Assembly: GCF_003946645.1 (NCBI RefSeq)
Contig: NZ_RHOU01000002.1
Span: forward strand, 152,488-216,487
Direction: 5' to 3'
Length of the DNA: 64,000 nucleotides
Source: Lapidilactobacillus wuchangensis
Lineage (GTDB): Bacteria; Bacillota; Bacilli; Lactobacillales; Lactobacillaceae
Shown here piece by piece: positions 56,850 to 64,000 of this stretch. The notes below the pieces were generated by a model, which made no database searches, had not been told where the DNA came from, and worked only from the letters and a program-made list of their open reading frames with translations. The translations under genes and the position numbers were made by a program. Positions within the stretch are counted from its first letter, which is position 1. The number at the start of each line of letters is the position of its first letter.

Positions 56850-56878
56850 TTGCAACCGTTTTCAAACCGTGCTACTAT
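56850..56878 (+). promoter_or_regulatory. Promoter of the large noncoding RNA
   Basis: TTGCAA (56850-56855) and TACTAT (56873-56878) are 17 bases apart. The predicted start (about 56884) coincides with the 5' strand of the closing stem of the RNA. Confidence 0.72.
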
Positions 56879-56883
56879 AAGAA

Positions 56884-57429
56884 TGTAAAGAGAAACAGAT
56901 GCTAGCTAGTCACCAACAGAATTGTTGAACTAGCACCTGTGGAACTAATGATCATTAGTCAAGCGATACTCAACTAAGGCCAATGTTGAGTTTTGTACCA
57001 ACAGTGAAGCAACAATCGATATATTGTTACTTTTGAACTTTTAGTATTAGGCGTCAGGTTTCAGAGAAGTAGAATGATTGTACGTTAACAGAACATGGAT
57101 ATGGTGTTTCGTTAAGAATTATTACTACAGTAATACCTTCAGAAAAGCTGAGTGAAAAGCAGAATTCTGAAAAACGTATCATGTGGAGGTGGATGTCTGA
57201 AAAACTTTCGGACAGCACGTTTCAACAAGGATCGATTTGATCGCGAGAAAAGATAGCCACAATTGTGGATAGCAGACAGTTTAACAGTAAGATGCGTTAC
57301 GAACTGGTTCTTGTGACAATTGAATAGCATGAGGTGTTAAATATTAAGGATGTTACAATGTTGCATCTAGTTTCTCTTTACGCTTCAGAATGACCTAGCT
57401 GATACCGATTTATCAGTTAGGTCATTTTT
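56884..57429 (+). ncRNA. Large structured noncoding RNA (~546 nt), family not identified
   Basis: An independent unit with promoter, structured body and terminator, and no plausible gene. The closing stem GTAAAGAGAAAC (56885-56896) pairs exactly with 57370-57381, extended by GATGC/GCATC (56898-56902 with 57363-57367), though the strands are about 480 nt apart. Internal hairpins include GCTAGT/ACTAGC with inner CAACA/TGTTG, ACTAATGATCATTAGT, ACTCAAC/GTTGAGT, AACAAT/ATTGTT, TTAAC/GTTAA, TATTAC/GTAATA, GTCTG/CGGAC and CCACAATTGTGG. RNase P, tmRNA and 6S signatures were not found. Size and form recall ornate large RNAs such as ROOL, but I cannot confirm membership. Confidence 0.8.
57389..57429 (+). 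terminator. Terminator of the large noncoding RNA
   Basis: AATGACCTAGCTGATA (57389-57404) pairs with TATCAGTTAGGTCATT (57411-57426, one wobble) and is followed by T residues. Confidence 0.92.
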
Positions 57430-57452
57430 GTGTCTCTAAATAATTAGCCATC

Positions 57453-57495
57453 AAAAAAGATTGCCGCGAATTTTAACAATACGCGGCAATCTTTT
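57453..57495 (-). terminator. Terminator of the GlcD-type oxidase gene
   Basis: On the minus strand a 14-bp stem built from AAAAGATTGCCGCG and its complement (57455-57468 with 57482-57495) ends in a T run. Confidence 0.9.
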
Positions 57496-57549
57496 GATGT
57501 TTCTATGGTATTAAGAATGGTATTAAAAGAACTTATCGCTGATTAATTA

Positions 57550-58944
57550 TTAATTAATTTTGCGTTTTGGATTCAAAATATTCAAGGGATCTAATAAGGC
57601 TTTGATTTGATGTTGTAAGTAATCAACATTGTCACCTAGTTCTTCGTTGTTCCATTGATTCTTCAACATGCCCACAGCGTGCTCGCCAGAAATAGTGCCG
57701 CCTAGCTCAAGGGTCTTATGAAACATTAAGCGCAATGCTTGATTGACGTTGGCTGGGACTTCTTTGATTTCCTCCGGCCAAACAATCGTGGGATGGACAT
57801 TACCATCGCCGGCATGACCAGCAGTGAAGATTTTCAGGCCTAATTTTTGAGCGACTTCTTGAATGTAATCCATCATTGGTGCCAATTGTGACAGTGGTAA
57901 GGCCATATCCTCCATAATATGGTTCTGGCCAGCAAAGACAGCGGGCAACATATCACGACGTAATTGTAACAATTGTGCTTGCTTGGTTGGATCATCTGTT
58001 AACTGAACATCACGAGCTTGATAGTCTGTTAATAACTTTTTCAAGACTTGAATGGCTTCAGGCGAACTACTATCAATTTTGAAAATTAACATGGCGCCAC
58101 TTTGCTGAGCGTAATTGGTCTTTTCATAATGATCAAGGGCGATGACGGTCTTATTATCCAGCGCTTCGAGCATGCTAGGATAGACGCCGGAAATCCGAAT
58201 GGCGGCCACCGCTTTAGCCAAAGCAGTCATGTTTTCAAAGAAAGCAATCCCAGCCAATGGTTTGCCTAAAGGAATCGGCAATAATTTCACGGTAATTTCG
58301 GTAATAATGCCTAAGGTGCCTTCCGAACCAACAAATAGTTGAGTCAGATCGTAGCCGAATGCTTGCTTTAGTGTGCGACCACCTAGCTTTAATTCTCGGC
58401 CATCAGCTAAAATAACCTTCAAACCTAAAACATTGTCTTTAGTGGCGCCGTACTTGACCGTACTCATGCCGCCAGCATTGGTGGCCACGTTACCACCAAT
58501 CCCAGAAATTTTCTTGGAGCCAGGATCCGGTGCATAAAACATTCCTTGTTGACGGGCAGCCGCATCCAAATCGGCATTGATCACGCCCGGCTGGACAACT
58601 GCTAAGGAATCAGCTTTACTAATTTCCAAAATTTGATTCATTTTCTTGGTTGATAAAATAATCGCACCATTTAAACCGTCAGCGCCAATCACCGTACTAG
58701 TAAATTGGTTTTGGGTGATGACTGGTAAATGGAATTTTCGAGCAGTGGCTAAAACGCCTTGAATATCCGCAGTGCTTTTCGCGGCGACGAAAGCCAAAGC
58801 CACGCCACTGTCAGCGTCAGTTAAATTGGGGCTGAATGAAGTGGCCTGTAGTGTTTTAGCATCAGTCGCCACCTTGCCATCAGGAACTTGGGTCTTTAAG
58901 TAATCGATTATTTGATCTTGATCATATGCAGTGAAAACTGTCAT
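57550..58944 (-). CDS. FAD-linked oxidase, GlcD/D-lactate dehydrogenase type
   Basis: Flavoprotein that oxidises a 2-hydroxy acid such as glycolate or D-lactate to the keto acid. The 464-residue protein has an FAD-binding PCMH domain (PVITQNQFTSTVIGADGLNGAII near 74-96; GGNVATNAGGMSTVKYG near 150-166) and the C-terminal oxidase domain ending HAGDGNVHPTIVWP and GGTISGEHAVGMLKN. It has no signal peptide or Fe-S motif. It lies head-on to the D-hydroxyacid dehydrogenase unit across the noncoding RNA, so it may use the product of that enzyme; this is inference. Confidence 0.92.
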   Translation of the reverse strand: MTVFTAYDQDQIIDYLKTQVPDGKVATDAKTLQATSFSPNLTDADSGVALAFVAAKSTADIQGVLATARKFHLPVITQNQFTSTVIGADGLNGAIILSTKKMNQILEISKADSLAVVQPGVINADLDAAARQQGMFYAPDPGSKKISGIGGNVATNAGGMSTVKYGATKDNVLGLKVILADGRELKLGGRTLKQAFGYDLTQLFVGSEGTLGIITEITVKLLPIPLGKPLAGIAFFENMTALAKAVAAIRISGVYPSMLEALDNKTVIALDHYEKTNYAQQSGAMLIFKIDSSSPEAIQVLKKLLTDYQARDVQLTDDPTKQAQLLQLRRDMLPAVFAGQNHIMEDMALPLSQLAPMMDYIQEVAQKLGLKIFTAGHAGDGNVHPTIVWPEEIKEVPANVNQALRLMFHKTLELGGTISGEHAVGMLKNQWNNEELGDNVDYLQHQIKALLDPLNILNPKRKIN

Positions 58945-59180
58945 TATTATTGCGCTTCCTTATCATGAACGACTTTCTTTTTACTAGTTAAAAGTCCTTG
59001 CGATTATTTTAGCACGATCAATCAGATAATGCTGTCGATAAGGTACACAAATTAAAAATCCAGTGTGTGCCGGACATTGGCTCATTAGTTCCTAGTGGGA
59101 AATGGTGAATGGGCGATGAAAATCACTGACCAACTTTCTGCAGCAGCAATTGATGAGAGAATTGGCTTAGTTAGTCATTT

Positions 59181-60368
59181 TTAAAGCTTCTTTTCAAAGC
59201 CTTCCATTGGTGCGACTTGATTTTGATAATTGAGGGCTTTTTCTGAGTCATTGGTAAAGTGCATCACAGTTTTGAAAGCAGTTTTTAAATAGGTTTGCAT
59301 CACTGCGGGAATGGCTAATTCAGTTAAGTCGCTTGGACTAACTGTGGTACGAATGCTGGCTTCGTCGTTGGTCAAGACTTTTTGGACCCATTGTGGTTCT
59401 CGCAGTAGCTCACGACCTAATGCAACTAAATCAGCACCGCCAGCAAGCACTTCGTCAGCCATTGCTGGTTTTTCAACTGAACCAATACCAATGAGTGGAA
59501 TTTTATGATCAATAACTTGGGCAAATTGTTTTAAAATTGGCGTTTGATCTTTTTTGTCATTTAAAGAAGTGCGCTGATAACTGCCCATCGAAAGATGTAG
59601 ATAGTCGACCTTATCTTTAATTTCCTGGGCAAAGGCTAAGGAGTCATTTAAACGAATTCCTGGTGTTTCAATCTCTTCAGGTGACAGTCGATAACCTAAA
59701 ATAAATGGTCGTTGGGCATATTTAGCGATGATCCGTTGTACTTCGGCAATGACGGCAAGGGGAAAATGCAGCCGCTTAGCGAAAGAACCACCCCAATCAT
59801 CGGTCCGCTGATTAGAATTTGGAGAAAAGAACTGCTGTAGTAAATAAGTATTGGCGCCATGCAATTCAACGCCATCAAAACCAGCCAGAATGGCCCGTTT
59901 AGTTGCAAGCCCAAAATCGGTGATCAGTTGGTCAATTTCAGAACTGGTCAAGGCCACGGGCTGTTCAGAATCGGCAGGGTAGCTTGCCTTAATTGCACTA
60001 GCACTGACAGGTTGTTGACCACGAAGGATTTTCGTGTTGGCTTTTCGGCCAGCATGGAAAATTTGGAGAATGGCTTTAGCACCGTCTTTTTTGATGGTAC
60101 TAGCTAATTGGGTTAAACCAGGAATCATTTCGTCGCTGGCGACTGACAGTTCACCTTCGAATCCTTTACCACCAGCTTGAACGTAGGCGACTGCGGTGAT
60201 AATCATCCCAGGACCACCGGCGCGAGCCGCGTAGTATTTTAATTCATCGCCAGACACCATGCCATTGTAAAAACTGGACATGGTTGTCATTGGTGCCATG
60301 ACAATTCGGTTCTTTAATTGCAACCCGTTTTGAAACTGTAACGAATTCAGAAATTGATAGTTCTTCAT
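59181..60368 (-). CDS. NADH:flavin oxidoreductase, Old Yellow Enzyme family
   Basis: FMN enzyme that reduces activated alkenes or quinones. The 395-residue protein is a TIM barrel with the family start KNRIVMAPMTTMSSFYNG, HAGRKANTKIL near 105, and the active-site segment VELHGANTYLLQQFFSPNSNQRTDDWGGS near 170-198. The HGAN form favours classical OYE chemistry over dienoyl-CoA reductase, and no Fe-S cysteines are present. ATG at 60368 is chosen because AAAGGAG lies eight bases upstream. It is divergent from the hxlR-type gene, its likely regulator. Confidence 0.93.
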   Translation of the reverse strand: MKNYQFLNSLQFQNGLQLKNRIVMAPMTTMSSFYNGMVSGDELKYYAARAGGPGMIITAVAYVQAGGKGFEGELSVASDEMIPGLTQLASTIKKDGAKAILQIFHAGRKANTKILRGQQPVSASAIKASYPADSEQPVALTSSEIDQLITDFGLATKRAILAGFDGVELHGANTYLLQQFFSPNSNQRTDDWGGSFAKRLHFPLAVIAEVQRIIAKYAQRPFILGYRLSPEEIETPGIRLNDSLAFAQEIKDKVDYLHLSMGSYQRTSLNDKKDQTPILKQFAQVIDHKIPLIGIGSVEKPAMADEVLAGGADLVALGRELLREPQWVQKVLTNDEASIRTTVSPSDLTELAIPAVMQTYLKTAFKTVMHFTNDSEKALNYQNQVAPMEGFEKKL

Positions 60369-60583
60369 ATTGAACACTCCTTTAATTAGTTGGCTTCAGG
60401 TCGATTTCTAACGACGATTCATTTTTTAATTGATGTTGCTCCGTGGACGTAGTTAAGCAATTCAATCAATGAAATTGTGCTAGCTAGCGGCCTGAACCTG
60501 ATTATCCGCGGCGCTGATTAAATTAGGCGGGTATCAGTTGAACCGTTGATGAAAACTAGTATATAATGGTTACTATCAAAAAG

Positions 60584-60617
60584 TAAGTACGCACTTAAAA
60601 GTGGCCTAGCTACTTTT
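60584..60617. promoter_or_regulatory. Paired inverted repeats between the OYE gene and the HxlR gene
   Basis: TAAGTACGCACTTA (60584-60597) and AAAAGTGGC...GCTACTTTT (60597-60617) are two adjacent inverted repeats in the divergent intergenic region. They are the likely binding sites of the HxlR-type regulator encoded next to them. Confidence 0.6.
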
Positions 60618-60647
60618 AGGATACTAATGTGATAGGTGGTCGTTTTT

Positions 60648-61031
60648 ATGAGTAAAATTTATCAACTTGGTGTTGAAGCAACGTTAGATGTGATTGGTGG
60701 CAAATGGAAGCCGATTATTCTTTGCCATTTAGGTAGTGGTCCCCAACGAACCGGAGAATTGCGCCGGCTAATTCCCAAGGTGACGCCGAAAATGTTGACC
60801 CAGCAATTACGTGAACTTGAGCAGGACCAAATTATTCATCGTGAGGTTTATCAGCAGGTACCGCCGAAAGTTGTATACTCGCTAACTGATGAAGGAAAAA
60901 GCCTGCGCGACGTTTTGGTAATCATGTCCATTTGGGGTGAACAGCGGGTTCGGCAAGCACAAAAATCCGGCGTTGATGTGCAATTAATTAAAAAAGAGTT
61001 CAATGGTTTTACAAAAATGAAAGTAGAATAA
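60648..61031 (+). CDS. HxlR-family transcriptional regulator
   Basis: A 127-residue winged-helix regulator with the family core TLDVIGGKWKPIILCHLGSGPQRTGELRRLIPKVTPKMLTQQLRELEQD (about 12-60). Members such as YodB and HypR sense quinones, aldehydes or disulfide stress, often by a cysteine near the N-terminus; here only the Cys in LCHLG is present, near residue 28. ATG at 60648 follows AGGTGG by eight bases. It is divergent from the OYE gene with two inverted repeats between, suggesting it controls that enzyme. Confidence 0.9.
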   Translation: MSKIYQLGVEATLDVIGGKWKPIILCHLGSGPQRTGELRRLIPKVTPKMLTQQLRELEQDQIIHREVYQQVPPKVVYSLTDEGKSLRDVLVIMSIWGEQRVRQAQKSGVDVQLIKKEFNGFTKMKVE

Positions 61032-61063
61032 GGTCGAAATTTATTTTTTTACCTGAAAACAAC

Positions 61064-61102
61064 AAAAAGCACGTTGACCAATTTTTCAGGTTAACGTGCT
61101 TT
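61064..61102. terminator. Bidirectional terminator between hxlR-type and lacI-type genes
   Basis: AAAGCACGTT (61066-61075) pairs with AACGTGCTTT (61093-61102). The A run on its left makes a U-tract for the minus-strand lacI transcript. Confidence 0.8.
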
Positions 61103-61171
61103 AACAAAATCGATAACGAGCTGGGTTAAGTTCATCTAAATCTAGCCAGCGAATTTCCCAGTTGGACTGGC

Positions 61172-62101
61172 TTAACTGCGCGCAATAAATTTATGGGGGA
61201 TCATCACTTTATTCTGGCGGCCTTGTTTAAATAAATCAAAGGCTTGTTGACCGCATTGTTCTGGGTGCTGGTCAATTGAGGAGAAGTGCAAGAATTTACC
61301 AATCAACAAATTATCTTGACTGACGATCAAGGGCGGCTTTTTTGCCGAATAGCCTTCAATAATGCCGGCCGCAATTTCGTCACCATTTGCTAAGATGCCA
61401 TTGATTTCTGGTTGCTGTTGAAAATACTTAGCGGCTTGTTGACCGTCTTGCTCGGTGGTGCAATCACGCACCACATGAGTTAGTTTGAAGTGAGGTAGTT
61501 CTTGTTGGGCGATTTTTAAGGTTAGCTGGGTGCTGGGACTAATTTGTTCACTGCGACCTACTGTAATGCCAATTTGGTGGCAATGATGGTCTTTAAAATA
61601 ACTGAATGCTTGCAGTAGCGCAGCCGAGCGATCTAAATAAGCACAAGGCACATTGGCCTCAGCCACATATTCGCAGAAAATTAAGGGACCATATTTCTCA
61701 TAAGCTAAAATTGTTTTCAGTGGATTGGCTTTAGAAGTAATAATTAGCCCGTCATAAGCCTTGGCCGAGAACTCCTCCAAGTAGGCTAACTCCACTTGTT
61801 TATTGTAATTAGTCGGTAAAAGTGTGACTTTATAACCAAATTCAAAAGCCCGCGCCATAATGCCGTTCGTCATTTTTTCGAAAAAAGGATTATCAACATA
61901 GGGAATAATGACGCCAATATTGCGACTGGCACCGCGACTCAGGTTTTGAGCTAATTGATTGGGCCGATAATCTAATTCCGCCATGACTTGGAGGATTTTC
62001 GCCCGCTTTTCAGCGCTGACGTAGGGATGATGATTTAAAACTCGTGAAATCGTCGAAGTTGAATAGCCGGTTTTTTGCGCAATTTCTCGGATCGTTACCA
62101 T
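61172..62101 (-). CDS. LacI-family transcriptional regulator
   Basis: A 309-residue regulator. Residues 1-50 form the LacI helix-turn-helix and hinge (VTIREIAQKTGYSTSTISRVLNHHPYVS), and the rest is a periplasmic-binding-protein-like effector domain (NIGVIIPYVDNPFFEKMTNGI near 60-80). The effector is unknown. It follows a HAD phosphatase gene by 29 bp on the same strand, so the two form a small operon, perhaps controlling sugar-phosphate metabolism. No target operator was identified in the window. Confidence 0.93.
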   Translation of the reverse strand: MVTIREIAQKTGYSTSTISRVLNHHPYVSAEKRAKILQVMAELDYRPNQLAQNLSRGASRNIGVIIPYVDNPFFEKMTNGIMARAFEFGYKVTLLPTNYNKQVELAYLEEFSAKAYDGLIITSKANPLKTILAYEKYGPLIFCEYVAEANVPCAYLDRSAALLQAFSYFKDHHCHQIGITVGRSEQISPSTQLTLKIAQQELPHFKLTHVVRDCTTEQDGQQAAKYFQQQPEINGILANGDEIAAGIIEGYSAKKPPLIVSQDNLLIGKFLHFSSIDQHPEQCGQQAFDLFKQGRQNKVMIPHKFIARS

Positions 62102-62130
62102 GATTTTGCCTCGCTTCAGTGATGAACCGT

Positions 62131-62907
62131 CTAAATTAATTGCAGTTGTTGTAACGCTTGATAAATGCCGTCGTGTTCATTATCGGCGGTCACTAAATTT
62201 GCCACTTGTTTGATTTGTGGTGAGGCATTGCCCATGGCGACGCCCACACCAACGTCCTGAATCATTTCTAAATCATTTAGCGCATCACCAAAAGCAATGG
62301 TGTCTGCTGGGGCGATTCCGGCATGTTTGGCCACTGCCATGATCGTTTCAGCCTTAGAACCGTCGCGAGGAATCACGTCAACGCAGTAAGGATGCCAACG
62401 TACGAATTTGAAAGCTGGAAATTCCGCGGTAAAAGTTGCGTCCATGCTGGCATCAAAAAAGGCTAAGGCTTGATAAATGTCGTGCTGTTCGGCGAAATGA
62501 GCCTCAAAATCAGGCAGGGATTTGCCAAAGGAAGTCATGGCAGTAGCCATTTTTTTAGGAGCAAAATTCGTGAGTCGCTTGATTTCATGAAGGGTTAGCA
62601 CAGCCAGATCAATTTTCAAAGCGCGGGCGCGATTGATTAAATGATCAAGCACCTGGGGATTCAAATTTTCTTTGACAATTTGTTGATCATCAACAAAAGC
62701 AGCAGCGCCATTGCAAACAATGTAGTTTTTGAGTTGCGTTTCCGCGAGAATATCTTCAATGTATAACAAAGTGCGTCCCGTGGCGATGGTTACTAGATGA
62801 CCTTGTTGTTCCAGAAGGCGCAAGGCTGTCAATGTGTTTGGTAAGGGATGCTTTTGATCGTCTAATAAAGTACCGTCTAAATCAAATGCAATTAATTTTC
62901 GTGTCAT
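62131..62907 (-). CDS. Cof-type HAD phosphatase
   Basis: A 258-residue haloacid dehalogenase superfamily phosphatase of the Cof (IIB) subtype. Motif I is FDLDGTLLDD near 8-17 with the nucleophile Asp, motif II is TIATGRT near 40, and motif IV is FGDALNDLEMIQDVGVGVAMGNA near 207-229. Members dephosphorylate sugar phosphates, flavin or pyridoxal phosphates with broad range; the substrate cannot be predicted. ATG follows a weak GGAAG ribosome site. It precedes the lacI-type gene. Confidence 0.93.
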   Translation of the reverse strand: MTRKLIAFDLDGTLLDDQKHPLPNTLTALRLLEQQGHLVTIATGRTLLYIEDILAETQLKNYIVCNGAAAFVDDQQIVKENLNPQVLDHLINRARALKIDLAVLTLHEIKRLTNFAPKKMATAMTSFGKSLPDFEAHFAEQHDIYQALAFFDASMDATFTAEFPAFKFVRWHPYCVDVIPRDGSKAETIMAVAKHAGIAPADTIAFGDALNDLEMIQDVGVGVAMGNASPQIKQVANLVTADNEHDGIYQALQQLQLI

Positions 62908-62940
62908 ATTTATTTGTCTTCCTAATCAAATCAGTATTGT

Positions 62941-63237
62941 TTAATTGTGGGCTAATTGTGTGGTGTGCTGGCGCAAATATCGTTTTAAATAAGGAATCAC
63001 GCCAGTACCATAATCCACAAAGGTATATAAAATTTTATCATAGCTTAAGCTGTATTTGGTAGTCCAAAATTGCGGCTGAACCGGTTCCTCAGTCAGCTCG
63101 GTTAAGGGCAGCCGACAGTTGAGTAAGCGCTGATTTCGCTCGGAGTTCAGTAACACCAATGAATCACTAGTGAAACTAACGTTAGCATAGTAGTAATCCA
63201 AGCCGAATTGATCAGTTATTTCAATCACTGTATTCAT
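62941..63237 (-). CDS. Small protein of unknown function
   Basis: A 98-residue protein starting MNTVIEITDQFGLDYYYANV, rich in Tyr, Leu and Asp, without membrane segment or cysteine apart from one (LLNCRLPL). The open frame runs back to 63363, but the ATG at 63237 follows GGAGG by seven bases and the upstream part contains an unusual Cys/Asn-rich stretch. It sits 33 bp ahead of the HAD gene on the same strand. No family was recognised. Confidence 0.6.
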   Translation of the reverse strand: MNTVIEITDQFGLDYYYANVSFTSDSLVLLNSERNQRLLNCRLPLTELTEEPVQPQFWTTKYSLSYDKILYTFVDYGTGVIPYLKRYLRQHTTQLAHN

Positions 63238-63483
63238 TTGAAAACCTCCATCATTTAGCCTGTGGTTACAGACCACATTGTTAGAACTTGACCACAGTAT
63301 AAAGTATGAAACGCCTCCCAGAGCAAGTATTAATTTGGGATTAATTTTAATGCCGATTATCATTTTCGATTTTAGTTAAGTAATTGCTGTCTGATGCCAT
63401 TTATTAGAGAGATTCGCGACAATTTTAGAAGATCCGCTCCAATCAATCAGTCGCAATTGTGCAGAAGAGTTTTGCAGGCCATG

Positions 63484-63528
63484 AAAAAAGTTCTGAACAA
63501 ATTCGGCTGAATTGTTCAGAACTTTTTT
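63484..63528. terminator. Bidirectional terminator before the small unknown gene
   Basis: A perfect 17-bp stem (AAAAAAGTTCTGAACAA, 63484-63500, with 63512-63528) has T runs on both strands. It ends the gene at 63561-64000. Confidence 0.88.
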
Positions 63529-63560
63529 GTCGTTAGGATCAATTTTTTTGAAGAACGAGC

Positions 63561-64000
63561 TCAGTTTGCTGGCGCAATAAAACAGTAAAATCGGCTCTGA
63601 CTGCCATAATCCCACCAAAGACTGCCGTGGTCTAAACGCTCATGGATGCGCTCTGGTTCAAAGTTGCGTTGTTGCCACCAATGACGAACATGCTGTTGTG
63701 CTTGCGTGAGAGAAGGGTAGTAGCCTAAATGTTCAACTTGATGTTGACCTTGATCGCACCAAATAACTTCCCATTGATTTGCAACGTTTACCGGCAGACT
63801 TTTGAAAGTGTGTTGGAAACCGTGTTGATAAATTTCTGCTAAATCCATTTGCAGATTTGCCGCGCTAAAAGCAGTTTGTTCACGCTGCTCCACGAGTGCC
63901 AGCACTTGATCTATACTAATTGGCCGATAGTTGATCAAATCAGCACCAACATTAACCGCCCTTGGCCCTAACGTCGTTTCGAAATAAGCTTGCCTAGTAT
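63561..64000 (-). CDS. Protein of unknown function, 5' end beyond the window
   Basis: The minus-strand frame is open without stop from 64000 to a TAA at 63561. Upstream of the first TTG (63938) it still reads as plausible protein (QAYFETTLGPRAVNVGADLI), and no ribosome site precedes that TTG, so the gene continues past the window edge. The visible 146 residues are rich in Gln, His and Trp (VEHLGYYPSLTQAQQHVRHW; GSLWWDYGSQSRFYCF). I recognise no family. A strong terminator follows. Confidence 0.65.
   Translation of the reverse strand, partial: TRQAYFETTLGPRAVNVGADLINYRPISIDQVLALVEQREQTAFSAANLQMDLAEIYQHGFQHTFKSLPVNVANQWEVIWCDQGQHQVEHLGYYPSLTQAQQHVRHWWQQRNFEPERIHERLDHGSLWWDYGSQSRFYCFIAPAN

Noticed and set aside
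57139-57330. 63-codon minus-strand frame within the large RNA
   Set aside because: No ribosome site; it is antisense to dense RNA hairpins and has an odd composition.
56884-57429. RNase P RNA, tmRNA or 6S RNA as identity of the large RNA
   Set aside because: None of the conserved core sequences of these RNAs is visible, and the size is wrong for 6S.
63376-63618. 80-codon minus-strand frame
   Set aside because: It runs through a perfect 17-bp terminator and overlaps the end of the longer gene at 63561-64000.

Overview
The window reads as a chromosomal segment of a low-GC Gram-positive bacterium of the family Lactobacillaceae. Evidence includes the pcrA-ligA-camS-gatCAB-dagK-rlmD block in Firmicute order, the mevalonate genes mvaA and mvaS, an OpuC-type osmoprotectant transporter, GH73 cell-wall hydrolases, strong AGGAGG ribosome sites with frequent TTG/GTG starts, and a tRNA-Leu(AAG). 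The genus cannot be fixed from the sequence alone. No phage, IS element, CRISPR array or rRNA was seen. Layout: 1-2193 holds the end of proC and the GlcNAc genes nagA-nagR. 2194-9656 is a visibly AT-rich accessory block with a large membrane protein, a membrane acyltransferase, a GtrII-like glycosyltransferase and a secreted GH73 glucosaminidase carrying four ~120-residue repeats. rmlB and rmlD (dTDP-rhamnose) follow, so the block looks like a surface-glycan variation locus. 11878-17201 holds NAD salvage (pncB, nadE) and a P-type ATPase behind a yybP-ykoY-type manganese riboswitch. 17733-28618 holds a small unknown gene, tex, sprT, tRNA-Leu, nagB (sharing the nagA operator), an ECF S-component, a cold-shock gene, a GNAT, a second GH73 enzyme, xpt, a divergent purK-like gene and purB. 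29496-40699 is the pcrA-to-rlmD housekeeping run. 41029-45552 has an unknown gene and opuCABCD. 46100-51416 has an aldose epimerase, map, yihY and galU. 52155-56789 is a coupled thiolase-mvaA-mvaS-hydroxyacid dehydrogenase operon. 56884-57429 is a large structured noncoding RNA unit. 57550-64000 holds a GlcD-type oxidase, an OYE-family flavin enzyme with a divergent HxlR regulator, a LacI regulator, a HAD phosphatase and two unknown genes. The most unusual content is noncoding. (1) A ~546-nt RNA gene at 56884-57429 has its own promoter, a 12+5 bp closing stem joining ends about 480 nt apart, many internal hairpins and its own terminator. (2) A family of ~200-250-nt intergenic elements has at least six near-full copies plus partial ones. 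The stems differ in sequence between copies but keep pairing, so structure is conserved by compensatory change. (3) A second ~120-nt hairpin family exists as a three-unit tandem array at 46983-47369 and as one unit nested inside a stem of a first-family element at 21086-21360. Two large gaps (28619-29495 and 48249-49353) share one architecture: plus copy, central terminator-like hairpin, minus copy.
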